Shown here: in pieces, positions 1 through 8,587 of the stretch | How the letters are laid out: each line of letters begins with the position of its first letter | Numbering within the stretch: position 1 is the stretch's first letter | NCBI GenBank assembly: GCA_944324665.1 | Contig: CALUXD010000002.1 | Span: 540,694-604,693 of the forward strand | Reading direction: 5' to 3' | Length of the DNA: 64,000 nucleotides | From: Candidatus Proelusimicrobium volucris | GTDB lineage: Bacteria > Elusimicrobiota > Elusimicrobia > Elusimicrobiales > Elusimicrobiaceae | The notes under the pieces: generated by a model | The model's input: only the letters and a program-made list of their open reading frames with translations | Told to the model about the DNA's origin: nothing | Databases searched by the model: none | Position numbers and translations under genes: made by a program

Positions 1-322
1 AACCCTACCGCCACAGCAATCGGCGTCGCTCGTACACGGATTTTTATCTACGCATAGCTCGGGACAATCCTCATTCCAGCCACTCCAATTTTGAAGCACA
101 AACGATCCGCTAGAAGTTTGTCCGCCGCCGCAGCAGGTCCTCTTTTCCTCTTTAGTCCCGCACTCTCCTTGAGGGCTATATCTGTACTCGACAGCTCCCA
201 CGGTATTGCAGCCAATCTGAACCAATTGCTGTGCATTAGATTTTATCGGTAATGAACAAAAAAAAACATAAGACCGTCAAAGCAAATGGCATCAAGACTG
301 TCTTTTTTACTAAAAAATCCAT
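1..322 (-). CDS. Cys-rich secreted protein, 5' part; signal peptide out of frame at a T9 tract (partial)
   Basis: A strong Shine-Dalgarno (aaggagggg) precedes an ATG at 322. As written, translation gives a 28-residue signal-peptide-like piece and stops at 236-238. The mature frame (beginning SNAQQLVQIGC and running off the window start) is offset by one base. Removing one T from the nine-T run (258-266, coding strand) fuses a basic start, a hydrophobic core and an S-N-A cleavage site to the mature part. The body has many Cys pairs and a W-S-x-W-x-x-x-C motif shared with other secreted proteins in this window. The fragment also has a weak in-frame ATG at 269 with a poor signal peptide. Function unknown, probably surface or periplasmic. 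The 3' end lies outside the window. Confidence 0.6.
258..266. repeat. A9/T9 homopolymer at the signal-peptide frameshift
   Basis: Nine consecutive A on the + strand (T on the coding strand) lie exactly between the signal-peptide frame and the mature frame of the Cys-rich gene. T8 would restore one reading frame. Confidence 0.9.
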
Positions 323-435
323 ATCCCCTCCTTAACTAACCTTTTAATCAAAGAAATGTTCAATATACAATATTCGGATATAATAATATTTTAAAGCAGT
401 TTCCATATTTTACAATATCTCTATTTAATATTACT

Positions 436-466
436 ATAAAAACGCCCCTCGTAAAGCAAGGGGCGT
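436..466 (-). terminator. Rho-independent terminator of the 267-residue Cys-rich gene
   Basis: Eight-bp stem (442-449 with 459-466) followed, reading on the - strand, by TTTTATAG. It lies about 20 bases after the stop codon. Confidence 0.8.
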
Positions 467-486
467 ATCATAATACAGGTGAAAAC

Positions 487-1290
487 TTAGTAATATATCG
501 GGCCGTCTTTTTCTTGTATGCTGAAGTTGGCAAAGGAATCGCACCTAGCGACATCTCTTCCGCCGTTGGGGTCTTCCCTATAACAGCCCCAGCTGGAAAC
601 GGAATCTATATAGGAAACCCCACAGAAATTCTTTACCGTTATCCCTTTAGATGGGGCATAACTGAAACACATTTTGTCATAAAACATGCTTCCCGAAGGG
701 CAAACATCCGATTTCGTAATACCATATTTCGGGTCGTAAGAAGAGTAGAGGGCGCATTCGCTCCATAATTGCTCCCACCAGTTCTTTCCCGCACACTCAT
801 CCCAAGGATATAAGCCCGTCCAATACCCGCTATTCTCCACATTACCGGACGGGTAAGCAATAGTTATCTCTCCATCTTCAAAATGATATGCTATATTTTC
901 TATTTCCCTGTACTTCATACAGACAAAGCCCTCCCCTTCCTTACAGGCCCATTGCGTGCATTGTTTGCCCCATAAGTCTCGCTCGTAAGGTTTGGAACTC
1001 AGATCTTTCAAACAAACGGGAGCCGCGGGTTTGCTTTCGCACGAGGTTCCATTCCAACATTCGTTGTTGGAACATATATTATCGGGACACGGCTGATCCC
1101 ACTCGGACCACTCTCCGTTGTTGCAGAGTGTTCTTGTCGATGTCTCATATCCGCATTCGTCATCGGCAGTATATTTATATTGAATCCGCCCTTGCTTGTC
1201 CTTATAAGCCCCATGAAGTTGTGCGGCAGCAGATGCCGTAAACATTCCCAGGAAAAGCAGAGTGAATAACAGATAATTCCTATTTAACAT
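487..1290 (-). CDS. Secreted Cys-rich protein with W-x-x-W-x-x-x-C module
   Basis: The protein has 267 residues. The N-terminus is a clear Sec signal peptide (LLFTLLFLGMF core, cleavage near SAAAQ). The mature part has about 20 Cys. Residues about 35-90 contain the module C-G-x(n)-R-T-x-C-x(n)-G-x-W-S-E-W-x-x-x-C-P followed by NECWNGTSC, also seen in the proteins at 8588-9367 and 1-322. The W-S-x-W-x-x-x-C spacing resembles thrombospondin type-1 repeats, but this is pattern similarity only. The C-terminal half carries further Cys pairs without a recognised fold. It is probably an exported, disulfide-stabilised surface protein. It stands alone, with its own terminator. Confidence 0.75.
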   Translation of the reverse strand: MLNRNYLLFTLLFLGMFTASAAAQLHGAYKDKQGRIQYKYTADDECGYETSTRTLCNNGEWSEWDQPCPDNICSNNECWNGTSCESKPAAPVCLKDLSSKPYERDLWGKQCTQWACKEGEGFVCMKYREIENIAYHFEDGEITIAYPSGNVENSGYWTGLYPWDECAGKNWWEQLWSECALYSSYDPKYGITKSDVCPSGSMFYDKMCFSYAPSKGITVKNFCGVSYIDSVSSWGCYREDPNGGRDVARCDSFANFSIQEKDGPIYY

Positions 1291-1372
1291 AACCTTTAAC
1301 CTCTAATCTAACATTTTGCCACAAATATTATATAAATATTACTCGCGAAATACCAACTTAAGCAAAATGAAT

Positions 1373-2038
1373 TTAAATTCTGTTCACTTTGCCGTCCGCT
1401 ATTTTATAGCATTCGTCGGCATAATCCGCTGCTTTTATATCGTGGGTTACCATAAGCACAGTCAACCCTTCGGAAGCAGCCAATGCAAAATCCTTGAAGA
1501 TTTGCTCCTTGCGTTCACCGTCCAAATTACCGGTAGGTTCATCAGCCAGAAGTATTTTGGGCCCGTTTATCAAAGCGCGGGCTATAGCCACTCTTTGCTT
1601 CTCGCCGCCGCTGATCGAAGGCGGCATTTTATCGGCTAAAGCCACTATTCCGAACTTGGCCAGCAGTTTCCTGGCGTAGCCGAAATTGTTTTTACCCTTT
1701 ATCAAAGCCGGCAAATTGACGTTTTCCAATACCGTAAAGTCTGGCATAAGACTGTCAAACTGGAATACGAAGCCAAACTTGCTCAAACGGAGTTTCGCCC
1801 GTTTCTCCTCTTTCAGCCTTAAAATGTCTTTCCCCTCAAACATTATCGAGCCGCCAGTAGCCGTATCCAAAAGCCCTATAAGATTTAACAGCGTGCTCTT
1901 CCCGCTGCCGCTGGGCCCGATAAATACTATAAACTTGCCCCGCTCTATATCCAGAGAAATATCGTCCAGCACTCTTATTTCGCCGCCGGCGTCATTATAT
2001 ATCTTCGTCAAATTCTTTATTTCCAATATCTTATCCAT
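1373..2038 (-). CDS. lolD: Lipoprotein-releasing system ATP-binding protein LolD
   Basis: A cytoplasmic ABC ATPase that powers extraction of lipoproteins from the inner membrane with LolC/E. The 221-residue length is typical for LolD/MacB-type ATPases. Walker A GPSGSGKST is at residues 41-49, the Q-loop at about 93, the signature SGGEKQ at 143-148, and Walker B KILLADEP at 161-168. The family-typical NLIGLLD follows Walker A. Its start overlaps the end of the upstream permease gene by 8 bases, so the two are translationally coupled and probably form the complex. A MacB-like role cannot be excluded, but the partner permease is LolC/E-like. Confidence 0.9.
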   Translation of the reverse strand: MDKILEIKNLTKIYNDAGGEIRVLDDISLDIERGKFIVFIGPSGSGKSTLLNLIGLLDTATGGSIMFEGKDILRLKEEKRAKLRLSKFGFVFQFDSLMPDFTVLENVNLPALIKGKNNFGYARKLLAKFGIVALADKMPPSISGGEKQRVAIARALINGPKILLADEPTGNLDGERKEQIFKDFALAASEGLTVLMVTHDIKAADYADECYKIADGKVNRI

Positions 2039-3233
2039 ATCTTATAGCGTCCACTGGATTGACCTTAGAAGCCCTGTACGCGGGGTATATCGCCGAAAGG
2101 AAGCATAAAAAGTAACTCCCTACCACTACGCTTAATATATCCCACAGCTGAAGGCTTACCGGCACCTTGGTAAGATAATATATGTCGCCAGGGAGTTCCA
2201 CTATGTCAAAAGTAGCTATCGCCCAACATAATACCAAGGCCAATATTATACCCGATATTACCCCCGCACTGCCTATATATAAACCTTCTAAAATAAATAT
2301 CCGCCTTATCCGAGAAGGACTCGCCCCCATCGCCCTCATAAGGCCTATATCCTTAAGCTTTTCCGTGCCGAATAAAATCAAATTTGAAGTTATATTCAAA
2401 GACGCAACCAATATTATCAGAGAGAGTATTATAAACATCATAACCTTTTCCAGCTTTAAGGCCGCATACAAAGTACTGTTTAACTGCATAAATGTTCTGA
2501 CAACATATTGCCCATCGGTAGCTTCAGTTATTAAAGCGGCGGCCTCATCGGCATTGTCAAGTTTGTCCAGCTTAACCGATAAGCCCGTCACCCCCCCTTT
2601 AAGGCCTAAAAAGTCCGAGGCGGATTTTATATCGGTATAAACTATCGTGTTGTCAAACTCGTAGTAACCAGTCTTTAAAATGCCCGTAACTTTAAAGCGT
2701 TTCATTTTAGGCAATCCACCCGCCAAGGACCTGGGTGATACCAATACAACATCATCGTCTATATCTAAAGCCATATTATTCGCGAGTTCCGACCCCAATA
2801 CCAAAGGCGCTTCCACCCCCTCCCTCTCGAAACTCCCCTCTATCAAGGAGTTGGGCAAATCGCTGGTGTTCTTTTCCTGTTCGGCGTCAAGACCGCGTAT
2901 TACTACACCTTGGGAATAATTGGAATAATTTAATATCGCCTGCCCTAATATATTGGGCGCGCTGGCCTTTACGTGCTTAACGGAAGATATTATATTTTGG
3001 ACTTTCTCATATCTGCCCTGCGGCATAGAACCCAAAACCATTATATGCGCCTGCGCGCCTATTACTTTGTTTCTAATATCGTTTTGAAATCCGCTCATTA
3101 CCGCCAGAGTCGTTACCAATGCCGCGACGCCTACGCATACGCCAAGTATGCCGATTATCGTTGTAATAACGGTAAACACCCCTTTACTGCGGGAAAGCAA
3201 ATATCTAATCGCGATGAAAGTTTCAAACCTCAT
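2031..3233 (-). CDS. lolC: Lipoprotein-releasing system permease LolC/LolE
   Basis: A 400-residue inner-membrane permease of the LolC/E (FtsX-like) family. It has TM1 at about residues 20-45, a long periplasmic MacB-like domain, then three TM segments at about 268-293, 315-340 and 360-385. The motif V-M-S-G-F-Q-N-D after TM1 and the C-terminal PAYRASKVNPVDAIRYG are family hallmarks. Only one permease gene is present, so the transporter may be a homodimer, as in bacteria with a single LolCE/LolF. It is followed by lolD with an 8-base overlap. No Shine-Dalgarno is visible. A TATAAT ends 7 bases before the ATG. Confidence 0.9.
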   Translation of the reverse strand: MRFETFIAIRYLLSRSKGVFTVITTIIGILGVCVGVAALVTTLAVMSGFQNDIRNKVIGAQAHIMVLGSMPQGRYEKVQNIISSVKHVKASAPNILGQAILNYSNYSQGVVIRGLDAEQEKNTSDLPNSLIEGSFEREGVEAPLVLGSELANNMALDIDDDVVLVSPRSLAGGLPKMKRFKVTGILKTGYYEFDNTIVYTDIKSASDFLGLKGGVTGLSVKLDKLDNADEAAALITEATDGQYVVRTFMQLNSTLYAALKLEKVMMFIILSLIILVASLNITSNLILFGTEKLKDIGLMRAMGASPSRIRRIFILEGLYIGSAGVISGIILALVLCWAIATFDIVELPGDIYYLTKVPVSLQLWDILSVVVGSYFLCFLSAIYPAYRASKVNPVDAIRYG

Positions 3234-3240
3234 AATAACA

Positions 3241-3246
3241 ATTATA
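3241..3246 (-). promoter_or_regulatory. -10 element close to the lolC start (possible leaderless promoter)
   Basis: TATAAT on the - strand, 7 bases from the ATG, with no Shine-Dalgarno between them. No convincing -35 element is seen. Confidence 0.4.
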
Positions 3247-3321
3247 TTAAATATTACTTAAAGATAGAATTTAAGAAAGCAAGGAAACATTTGCTCTAAA
3301 AACAGCAATATTTTTAATCCA

Positions 3322-3348
3322 AATAAAAAGGCCGGGTTGCCCCGGCCT
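3322..3348 (-). terminator. Terminator after tRNA-Leu
   Basis: An 8-bp GC-rich stem (3329-3336 with 3341-3348, loop ttgc) is followed on the - strand by TTTTATTT, just downstream of the tRNA 3' end. Confidence 0.85.
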
Positions 3349-3360
3349 AAAATCGTTCTT

Positions 3361-3441
3361 GCGCAGGGGGGGACTCGAACCCCCAAGCCGTAAGGCATGC
3401 GCCCCTCAAACGCACGCGTATACCAATTCCGCCACCTGCGC
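3361..3441 (-). tRNA. tRNA-Leu (anticodon GAG)
   Basis: The 81-base class II tRNA has an acceptor stem GCGCAGG/CCTGCGC, a D-arm with GGTATACGC, an anticodon stem TGCGT/GCGCA with loop TTGAGGG (anticodon GAG), a variable arm built on TGCCTTACGGC, and a T-arm GGGGG-TTCGAGT-CCCCC. The 3' CCA is not encoded. The product decodes CUC/CUU leucine codons. Confidence 0.95.
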
Positions 3442-3466
3442 GACTGCTTAAATTTTCAACATATAA

Positions 3467-3494
3467 ATTATACCATATATCGATTATATTGCAA
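3467..3494 (-). promoter_or_regulatory. Promoter of tRNA-Leu
   Basis: On the - strand TTGCAA (3489-3494), 16-base spacer and TATAAT (3467-3472) lie about 25 bases before the tRNA 5' end. The -35 sits inside the last codons of the upstream gene. Confidence 0.55.
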
Positions 3495-4519
3495 AACCAT
3501 TTATATAATCTTTTACGGCAGAACCTTTAAACAATGCAGAAAAGCCATCTATCGATTTATCATCGTCCGATTTTACATTGCTGGACAAATCCCTTATCTC
3601 CCCCATCGCTTTAGCCTCGTAAGCGGCTTCTTTGGCAGATTTCTGCTGCTTTACAAAAAGATCGTAATAATCTCTATCAGTACCTACGCTCTCGTGTAAA
3701 ATGGAGGCAGTCATAGTTCTGTCCTCGCCGCTCAACGCCAATACGTCCAAGATAAAAAAGCCCTCGTTGTTTCTGTAAGCATTGTCCAAATAGCGTTTAT
3801 AAGCTATGCGTTTGCTGCTAACCGGAGTGTTTGCTTTATCAGTCGAATTGTAGATATACGCCGCAGCTATCACCCCGGCAATGAACAAGCCCGCTATACC
3901 CGCTTTCTTACTCATATTCTTAAGAGATGTCAAATTCTTGGTTAACTTTTCCTCGGTTTTCTTCACCGCTTCCTTGCTGACTGCCGCACTGGCGGTAAAA
4001 CCTATCGGACGGCGCGGAGCTGCTTCGACAACTTCTTCCGCCGCCTCTTCCGCCAGAGAATTGATCGCTTCACTGTGGGAATTTAACGCCCCTATAATAT
4101 CCTCAACATATTTTACCAATTGATCTATATATGCCTTATTCGTCTGAACAAGTTTGGTATTTTTCGCCACTTTTCTGTTTATTGCGACATTGTCTTTAAT
4201 AGCACTGTTTATCATATTCTCTATCTTAGAAACTTTATAAGACAATACCAAATTGCGTTTTTTGAGCATCGCAATCTGCTTCTGCGTGTAATATACGTAG
4301 ATTCCGCCTCCAATCAAGGCTGCGCCCGCCGCACCGGCCGCGCCGTATACGTATACCTTCTTGTTAAATTCTTTTTCTTGGCTTGCAAGAAGCTGCTCAA
4401 TATCTTCCAAGGTCACATTATTGTTTTTTTCCCGTGCCAGTGGAAGCAAATACCGGCGTGGATATGCCCTGTATCATCATAAATACAGTTAGCGCTATCG
4501 ATATGATTTTCTTCAACAT
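3484..4519 (-). CDS. Putative secreted/envelope coiled-coil protein; signal peptide out of frame at an A7 tract
   Basis: An ATG at 4519 with a good Shine-Dalgarno (taggagg) starts a textbook signal peptide ending ...STPVFA-STGTG. As written, this frame stops at 4418-4420 after 33 residues. The rest (from NNNVTLEDIEQ to the stop at 3484) is in another frame; losing one A from A7 (4424-4430) would join them into about 345 residues. The body has a Gly/Ala-rich hydrophobic stretch (YGAAGAAGAALIGGG), a long heptad-like helical region, a Lys/Ala-rich linker and a second hydrophobic stretch (IAGLFIAGVIAAAYIY). The family is not recognised. Without the signal peptide a TTG start at 4449 is the only obvious alternative. 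Confidence 0.6.
4424..4430. repeat. T7/A7 homopolymer at a frameshift junction
   Basis: Seven T on the + strand lie exactly where the signal-peptide frame and the body frame of the 3484-4519 gene fail to meet. Six would join them. Confidence 0.85.
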
Positions 4520-4737
4520 AGTTCCTCCTATCTCGCTGCAGAAGCAGTTGTTTATCTTAATTTTTATTTCCCTTTACTTTTAATAAGTAAATTCTAAAAG
4601 ATAATCCTCTTCCCCACAAGAGCATTTAGGCCCATTTCCCGTATAGGACCTTTTATCCCATATACCTACCTTTGTTCAAATAAAAAAATCCAAGACAAAC
4701 TCGACATCAAATGCCTGCGCCGCTTTAATTAAAAAAC
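4520..4737. other. Intergenic stretch, no gene seen
   Basis: AT-rich sequence between the envelope-protein gene and the thrS terminator. I see no open frame with a start signal and no tRNA or stable hairpin. Confidence 0.5.
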
Positions 4738-4769
4738 AAAAAAGGCCGCCGCTTTTGCGACGGCCTTTT
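4738..4769 (-). terminator. Terminator of thrS
   Basis: A long stem AAAAGGCCG-c-CGC / GCG-a-CGGCCTTTT is followed on the - strand by a T-rich run. It lies 15 bases after the thrS stop. Confidence 0.85.
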
Positions 4770-4783
4770 CTTTTTCGATATTC

Positions 4784-6529
4784 CTAATTATACAAATTTG
4801 CAAGACTTCTGGTATCGTTTTCTTCTTTAAGTTTAGAAATAAAGTCTTCCAATTTGACGTTCTCGACGTTTTTACCGCTTCTCAAGCGTACGGTTACAGT
4901 CCTATCCTGCGCTTCTTTCGCGCCGATGATTACGGTGTAGGGGACTTTCTCCAAATGCGCTTGGCGGATTTTCGCGCCGAGCTTTTCCCCCCTATCGTCA
5001 AGTTCCGGCCTTAAACCCGCCGCGGTAAGCTTATCGCATACTTCTTTTGCGTAAGGGACTTGAGCGTCGGTCAAGGTAAGAACCTTTGCCTGAACCGGGG
5101 CAAGCCACAGCGGGAACACGCCCGCATAATGCTCTATCAATATTCCTATAAAACGCTCAACGGAGCCAAGCATAGCGCGGTGTACCATCAACGGGCGTTT
5201 GCGCCCTTCCGCCGCGACATAGGTTATATCAAAACGTTCGGGCAAATTGAAATCGAACTGTATAGTGGAAAGCTGCCACGGCCTGCCGATGGCGTCTATC
5301 AATTTAATGTCTATCTTCGGCCCATAAAAAGCAGCTTCGCCAGCATGCGCCGTATAGGGAATATTGTTGCTCTTTAACACGTCTTCCAAAGCGGCCTGCG
5401 CTCTATGCCAATCCTCGGCTTTGCCGGTATAATTCTCCGGGTGTTTCTCGTCCCAAGTGGAGAGTTCCACCTTGAATTTTTCAAAGCCGAAAGTCTTCAT
5501 TATATGCATAGCGAAGTTGAAACAATCCTGCACCTCTTTTTCAATCTGTTCCGGCGCGCAGAAAATATGGCCGTCGTCCTGAGTGAATCCCCTCACCCTC
5601 AAAAGCCCGTGCATTACGCCCGACCTTTCGTAGCGGTACACCGTACCTAGTTCAAAAAGGCGCAAAGGCAAATCGCGGTAGCTTCTCAAAGCGGTATTGT
5701 ATATCGCTATGTGGAACGGGCAGTTCATCGGCTTTAATTGATATTTCTGTTCATCTACTTCTATCGGTTTGAACATACTGTCAGTATAGAAATTGGCGTG
5801 GCCGGATTTCTCCCACAGGTGAAGGCGCGCAATATGCGGCGTAGTAACGAGGCCATAACCTCTTTTAAGGTTTTCTTCTTTAATCCAATCTTCCAAAACC
5901 TTTCTTAGCATACCGCCTTTAGGCATCCAAAGCACCAAACCGGGGCCGACGTCGTCATTGATATTGAAAAGCTGCAGTTCAGCCCCCAATTTGCGGTGGT
6001 CGCGTTTGGCGGCTTCTTCCTGCTGTTTGATATAGTCTTTAAGTTCTTCCTTCGTTTCGAAAGCTATGCCGTATATACGCTGCATTTGCGGGCGTTTTTC
6101 GTCGCCGCGCCAATAGGCCCCCGCGGTATGGGTAAGTTTAAAATTATTGAGCACACCCGTATGCTCCACGTGCGGCCCGCGGCACAAATCCACAAAAGAA
6201 CCGTTGGTATATATACTGATCTCGCCTTCGGGAAGCTCGGAGATAAGTTCTACCTTAAAGTCCTCGCCTTTACTCTTAAACAAGGCCTCCGCCTCGCTCT
6301 TGCTTATTTCTTTGCGAACGAAAGGTTCCTTGCTTTTGACGATTTGCTTCATTTTGTCTTCAATGGTTTTCAAATCTTCGGGCGTGAATTTATGATCCGA
6401 CAAAAAATCGTAATAAAATCCGTTTTCTATCGCCGGCCCTATTCCCAGTTTGGTGCCGGGGAAAAGCTCCTGCACGGCTGCCGCCAATACGTGCGAACAG
6501 GAATGGCGTTTCATTTCAATATTATCCAT
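4784..6529 (-). CDS. thrS: Threonine--tRNA ligase lacking the N-terminal TGS domain
   Basis: Charges tRNA-Thr with threonine. Residues 9-13 are HSCSH, the HxxxH of the N2 editing domain. The catalytic core follows, with MNCPFH (zinc Cys), RLFELGTVYRYERSG (class II motif 2) and VHRAMLGSVERFIGILIEHY (motif 3). A C-terminal anticodon-binding domain occupies about residues 480-575. At 581 residues it is about 60 shorter than the usual 640, and the missing part is exactly the TGS domain. The divergent gene begins about 95 bases upstream, leaving no space for it. Editing and aminoacylation domains look intact. The start has a Shine-Dalgarno (ggaggt) next to a small hairpin. Confidence 0.95.
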   Translation of the reverse strand: MDNIEMKRHSCSHVLAAAVQELFPGTKLGIGPAIENGFYYDFLSDHKFTPEDLKTIEDKMKQIVKSKEPFVRKEISKSEAEALFKSKGEDFKVELISELPEGEISIYTNGSFVDLCRGPHVEHTGVLNNFKLTHTAGAYWRGDEKRPQMQRIYGIAFETKEELKDYIKQQEEAAKRDHRKLGAELQLFNINDDVGPGLVLWMPKGGMLRKVLEDWIKEENLKRGYGLVTTPHIARLHLWEKSGHANFYTDSMFKPIEVDEQKYQLKPMNCPFHIAIYNTALRSYRDLPLRLFELGTVYRYERSGVMHGLLRVRGFTQDDGHIFCAPEQIEKEVQDCFNFAMHIMKTFGFEKFKVELSTWDEKHPENYTGKAEDWHRAQAALEDVLKSNNIPYTAHAGEAAFYGPKIDIKLIDAIGRPWQLSTIQFDFNLPERFDITYVAAEGRKRPLMVHRAMLGSVERFIGILIEHYAGVFPLWLAPVQAKVLTLTDAQVPYAKEVCDKLTAAGLRPELDDRGEKLGAKIRQAHLEKVPYTVIIGAKEAQDRTVTVRLRSGKNVENVKLEDFISKLKEENDTRSLANLYN

Positions 6530-6542
6530 ATACTATACCTCC

Positions 6543-6561
6543 GCGGGAAAAACGTTCCCGC
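6543..6561 (-). promoter_or_regulatory. Leader hairpin next to the thrS ribosome-binding site
   Basis: A perfect 7-bp stem GCGGGAA/TTCCCGC with a 5-base loop ends directly before the GGAGG of thrS on the - strand. A role in translational control of thrS is conjecture. Confidence 0.3.
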
Positions 6562-6624
6562 TTTCATGTCACTGCTGTTAAAATGTATAATTATTTTATC
6601 ATTTTTTTATATTACGGATTATTT

Positions 6625-8415
6625 ATGACTTCTTTTATCAAAAAATATCTTTCCCTTTTAAAACAGGATTTTTTCCTATATGCTTTACTCTCGTTGCCGG
6701 GCCTTATATTCTATTTTGTAGGGCTGTATCAGCTGGACGCCATGACGTGGACGGCCTGCACTTTGGGCGGTTTAAACAAATTCGCCGTAGAATTTCTTAC
6801 CATCTCGGTAATAGTCAGCCTTTTTCACGTGATGGGCTTCACGAGGGCAGCCTTCTTTGCCTTAATACTTTTTCTGTACTATGTAACTATATCGGCCGAT
6901 ATAGTGCTCTTGGTCTATTTTAAAGAACGATTCGGCGTAAAATACCTTATGACCTTGGGCGGAGCGCAATATCAGTTTATGCTGGATATTCGTATGCTTT
7001 TATATTTGGCATTCCTTTACCTTTTCCCATTCTTTGCGATAAAAAATATGTGGCACAAACCCGGCCGCCACGCAAGCGCGAAGAAAATAGCGCTCTCGGC
7101 TGTGCTTTTGGTAGTATTGGCGCTGTTTACTCCTCTTAATTTTATGAAAGGATACGACGTATTCTTCTCCCAGCATCTTATGGATACCACCGTCGCGGGA
7201 ATAATAAAAGAATTGCTGACGCAGAAACCGCAGTATAAGCAAATGGATATCCTCCCCGAAGATCTGCAAAAAGAGGCCGATAAATACAACCTCTTTAAAC
7301 CCACTAATTTTACCAATAAAAACACCTACGACAGAATAATACTTTTGACTACGGAAGCATTTTCCAATAAATTCATCAAAACGTTTAACCCGAAAATCCC
7401 CTCGGATGCTAGCGATACCTTCGATTTGCTGATAAAAGATTATCCCTTCGCCTCTTTAAAATCGGTAACGCTCTCTACGCTGTATGGGCTAAGCGTAATA
7501 TTTTCCGGGCACCCAAACGCGGAACTTAGTTTTAACAATGATTATCCGCTATCAGTGGCAAAGATATTAAAAGAACAAGGTTTCAGAACTGTATTTTTGC
7601 GCGGCGCGAATGAAGAGTATATGGACGAACATATAATCTTAAAATCCGCGGGTTTTGATGAGATTTACGGCGCTAAATATTTTGAAACCATTCCCGAATA
7701 CGCCCCGTATATCGCTTGGTGGGGCTTAACGGATAGGCAACTTTTTGATTATGCAGTAAAGTATTTAAAAGAGCATAAAGACGAAAAACTATTTATGGAT
7801 ATTCTAACGGTAGACACTCACGTCCCTACCGGCAGGAACGATTATCTGGGGCAGGAATACCCACCTTTAACCACCCCTCAAGACAATGAGGATTTACAGG
7901 ATTTGTATAAACGCCCCAATATGCCGCGGGCTTTTGGCAATTACAACTACGATTTAAGCCTTTTTATAGTGGCCTTGGAAGACGCGGGAATCTTCGATGA
8001 TAGAACTCTTTTGATAATCACTGCCGACCACCCCTTCTTTGCGAACTTGGATACGGGCGGGCTGTTTAAAGATTATCACCCTGTTTTTGACGAGGTGCCG
8101 ATGATATTCGTATCGCAAAAGCCGATTTTGGAAAATATATCGCCCGATCCGTTCAAATCCCAGCAGGATATAGCCCCGACGATACTCGCTCTTGCGGGCA
8201 TACCGGCGCCGCAAGGCATGTTCGGCAGAAGCATTTTTGAGGACACCCCCCGCACGGTGTTTAATATCAAGGATAATTATATAGCGGTCAAAAATGCTTC
8301 AGGCACAAGGTTTGTACCCCTTAATTCCGGCAATAAGGAAGATAAAGCGCTGATACATTTGCTATACGGCGTATTAACCCAAGAAAAAGAAACCGAAATG
8401 AAAAAGGACAGCTAA
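6625..8415 (+). CDS. LTA-synthase-like membrane sulfatase family protein (phospho-headgroup transferase)
   Basis: About 596 residues from the ATG at 6625 (an in-frame ATG at 6583 gives an AT-rich 14-residue extension and looks less likely). The N-terminus has about five TM helices to residue 190. The periplasmic domain is of the alkaline-phosphatase/sulfatase superfamily, with LLTTEAF for the metal Glu, T-L-S-T-L-Y-G-L-S-V-I-F-S-G containing the Thr nucleophile region, TVDTHVP, and ITADHPFF for the metal Asp-His. Relatives (LtaS, OpgB, EptA) transfer phosphoglycerol or phosphoethanolamine to envelope glycans or lipid A. The substrate here is unknown. It stands alone. Confidence 0.75.
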   Translation: MTSFIKKYLSLLKQDFFLYALLSLPGLIFYFVGLYQLDAMTWTACTLGGLNKFAVEFLTISVIVSLFHVMGFTRAAFFALILFLYYVTISADIVLLVYFKERFGVKYLMTLGGAQYQFMLDIRMLLYLAFLYLFPFFAIKNMWHKPGRHASAKKIALSAVLLVVLALFTPLNFMKGYDVFFSQHLMDTTVAGIIKELLTQKPQYKQMDILPEDLQKEADKYNLFKPTNFTNKNTYDRIILLTTEAFSNKFIKTFNPKIPSDASDTFDLLIKDYPFASLKSVTLSTLYGLSVIFSGHPNAELSFNNDYPLSVAKILKEQGFRTVFLRGANEEYMDEHIILKSAGFDEIYGAKYFETIPEYAPYIAWWGLTDRQLFDYAVKYLKEHKDEKLFMDILTVDTHVPTGRNDYLGQEYPPLTTPQDNEDLQDLYKRPNMPRAFGNYNYDLSLFIVALEDAGIFDDRTLLIITADHPFFANLDTGGLFKDYHPVFDEVPMIFVSQKPILENISPDPFKSQQDIAPTILALAGIPAPQGMFGRSIFEDTPRTVFNIKDNYIAVKNASGTRFVPLNSGNKEDKALIHLLYGVLTQEKETEMKKDS

Positions 8416-8544
8416 AAGGCTTTCCACATATAAAATCTTGCAAGGGAATTTTTAGAAAATCAGATACAAATAAATATCCGCTAAATATCCGCCCGTTAAA
8501 GTATTCCATTATAAACATCTTTACCGCAAAATAAAAAACAAAAA

Positions 8545-8566
8545 CCCCGCCGATTTATCGGCGGGG
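8545..8566. terminator. Bidirectional terminator
   Basis: A perfect 10-bp inverted repeat (8545-8554 with 8557-8566) with an A-run before it. It serves the - strand Cys-rich gene (T-run on that strand) and may also stop the sulfatase transcript. Confidence 0.8.
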
Positions 8567-8587
8567 CATATAGTTCTCTAGAACAAA

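Noticed and set aside
48-236. 62-codon - strand open frame at the left edge
   Set aside because: Overlaps the Cys-rich mature frame in another phase and has no conserved features; the Cys-rich frame matches other proteins in the window.
5996-6628. 210-codon + strand open frame
   Set aside because: Antisense to thrS, which is unambiguous; no supporting signal.
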